The notes under the pieces: generated by a model
Told to the model about the DNA's origin: nothing
Database searches by the model: none
The model's input: only the letters and a program-made list of their open reading frames with translations
Assembly (NCBI GenBank): GCA_013215515.1
Contig: JABSPC010000250.1
Coordinates: 1-6,476 of the forward strand
Source: Crocinitomicaceae bacterium
Lineage (GTDB): Bacteria; Bacteroidota; Bacteroidia; Flavobacteriales_D; Crocinitomicaceae
Direction of reading: 5' to 3'
Length of the DNA: 6,476 nucleotides
Made by a program: the position numbers and the translations under genes
Shown here: in pieces, positions 6,013 through 6,476 of the stretch
Layout: each line of letters begins with the position of its first letter
How positions within the stretch are numbered: the first letter of the stretch is position 1

Positions 6013-6476
6013 TTAATTTGAAATATAGAGAATTCCGATTGCTAATATAGCCGAAATCAATCCTATAATTTTTTGCTTAGTGGCATTTTCTTTGAAGGCG
6101 ATAAATCCAATCATTGATGAAATTAAAACAACGGATACATTCGTTATTGCAAGAACGGTTGAGTCCTTCCATCCAGTAGAACTGTAAGAAAGAATCAGTA
6201 AGTAGATTGAAAAGTAGTTCGGGATGCCTAATATTATTCCAGCAATGACATTCTTATAATTGAATTTTGAATTACCGTTAATGAGCTTTACAATTAAAAT
6301 TAAAAGCCCAATTATTCCGGCTAATCCTAAGCCGATTGCAGAGAATAAAGCAGATGACATTGAGCCTAGTTCATAATTTTGAACATAATTCAATGTGAAA
6401 TCCAGTGCTCCACTTCCCAAGAACAAGAGCAGTAGCATCCAAGTTGCATTCGCTTTACTTCCTTTTGAATAAGAAA
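6013..6476 (-). CDS. EamA / DMT-superfamily transporter, C-terminal part
   Basis: The frame is open to the window's right edge, so the N-terminal half is missing; the ATG at 6438 is internal, because 12 more in-frame residues (SYSKGSKANATW) precede it. The 153 visible residues contain about five hydrophobic helices: 11-30, 40-64, 74-97, 104-126 and 132-152. The pattern is that of the second EamA repeat of ten-helix drug/metabolite transporters, with GSGALDFTLNYVQ in the first helix, and the typical FKENATKQKIIGLISAILAIGILYIS ending split by the short charged turn (FKEN) before the last helix. Such proteins export or import small metabolites across the inner membrane; the substrate is unknown. 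It is the first visible gene of the minus-strand cluster, and the cluster promoter must lie outside the window. Confidence 0.8.
   Translation of the reverse strand, partial: SYSKGSKANATWMLLLLFLGSGALDFTLNYVQNYELGSMSSALFSAIGLGLAGIIGLLILIVKLINGNSKFNYKNVIAGIILGIPNYFSIYLLILSYSSTGWKDSTVLAITNVSVVLISSMIGFIAFKENATKQKIIGLISAILAIGILYISN

Overview
The window looks like ordinary chromosomal DNA from a Bacteroidota bacterium, most likely order Flavobacteriales. The grounds are a surface protein ending in a type B (CHU_C) secretion-system sorting domain, a DUF5723-like outer-membrane protein, a HU (CCDC81-type) plus SPOR membrane protein, AT-rich DNA, and starts without Shine-Dalgarno sequences. There is no RNA gene, insertion sequence, CRISPR array, phage gene or attachment site that I can support.

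Layout: positions 1-1179 (+) hold the 3' end of a large secreted, cysteine-containing adhesin-like protein with a P-domain, Ig/PKD-like modules and a C-terminal sorting domain. A strong intrinsic terminator (1197-1229) closes it. A separate unit follows: glyceraldehyde-3-phosphate dehydrogenase (1284-2273) and, 20 bp later, a TTG-started outer-membrane beta-barrel protein of the DUF5723 type (2294-3754). This unit runs head-on into a minus-strand cluster, with one base between the two stop codons. In its own transcription order the minus cluster is the C-terminal part of an EamA/DMT transporter (6476-6013, cut by the window edge), a lactonase-like metallo-beta-lactamase-fold hydrolase (6002-5148), and the HU-SPOR membrane protein (5111-3756). 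Its gaps are 10 and 36 bp. A weak hairpin plus T-tract sits at the hydrolase stop codon and may partly separate the last gene.

The genes do not form one obvious pathway: glycolysis, cell surface, export, hydrolysis and nucleoid/envelope tethering are all represented. The most interesting protein is the HU-SPOR one. It joins a predicted cytoplasmic DNA-binding domain, through a histone-H1-like K/P/A/E linker and one transmembrane helix, to a periplasmic peptidoglycan-binding domain. That architecture has been noted before in Bacteroidota, so I do not claim a new system. Coding density is very high, and no gene-free stretch exceeds about 105 bases.
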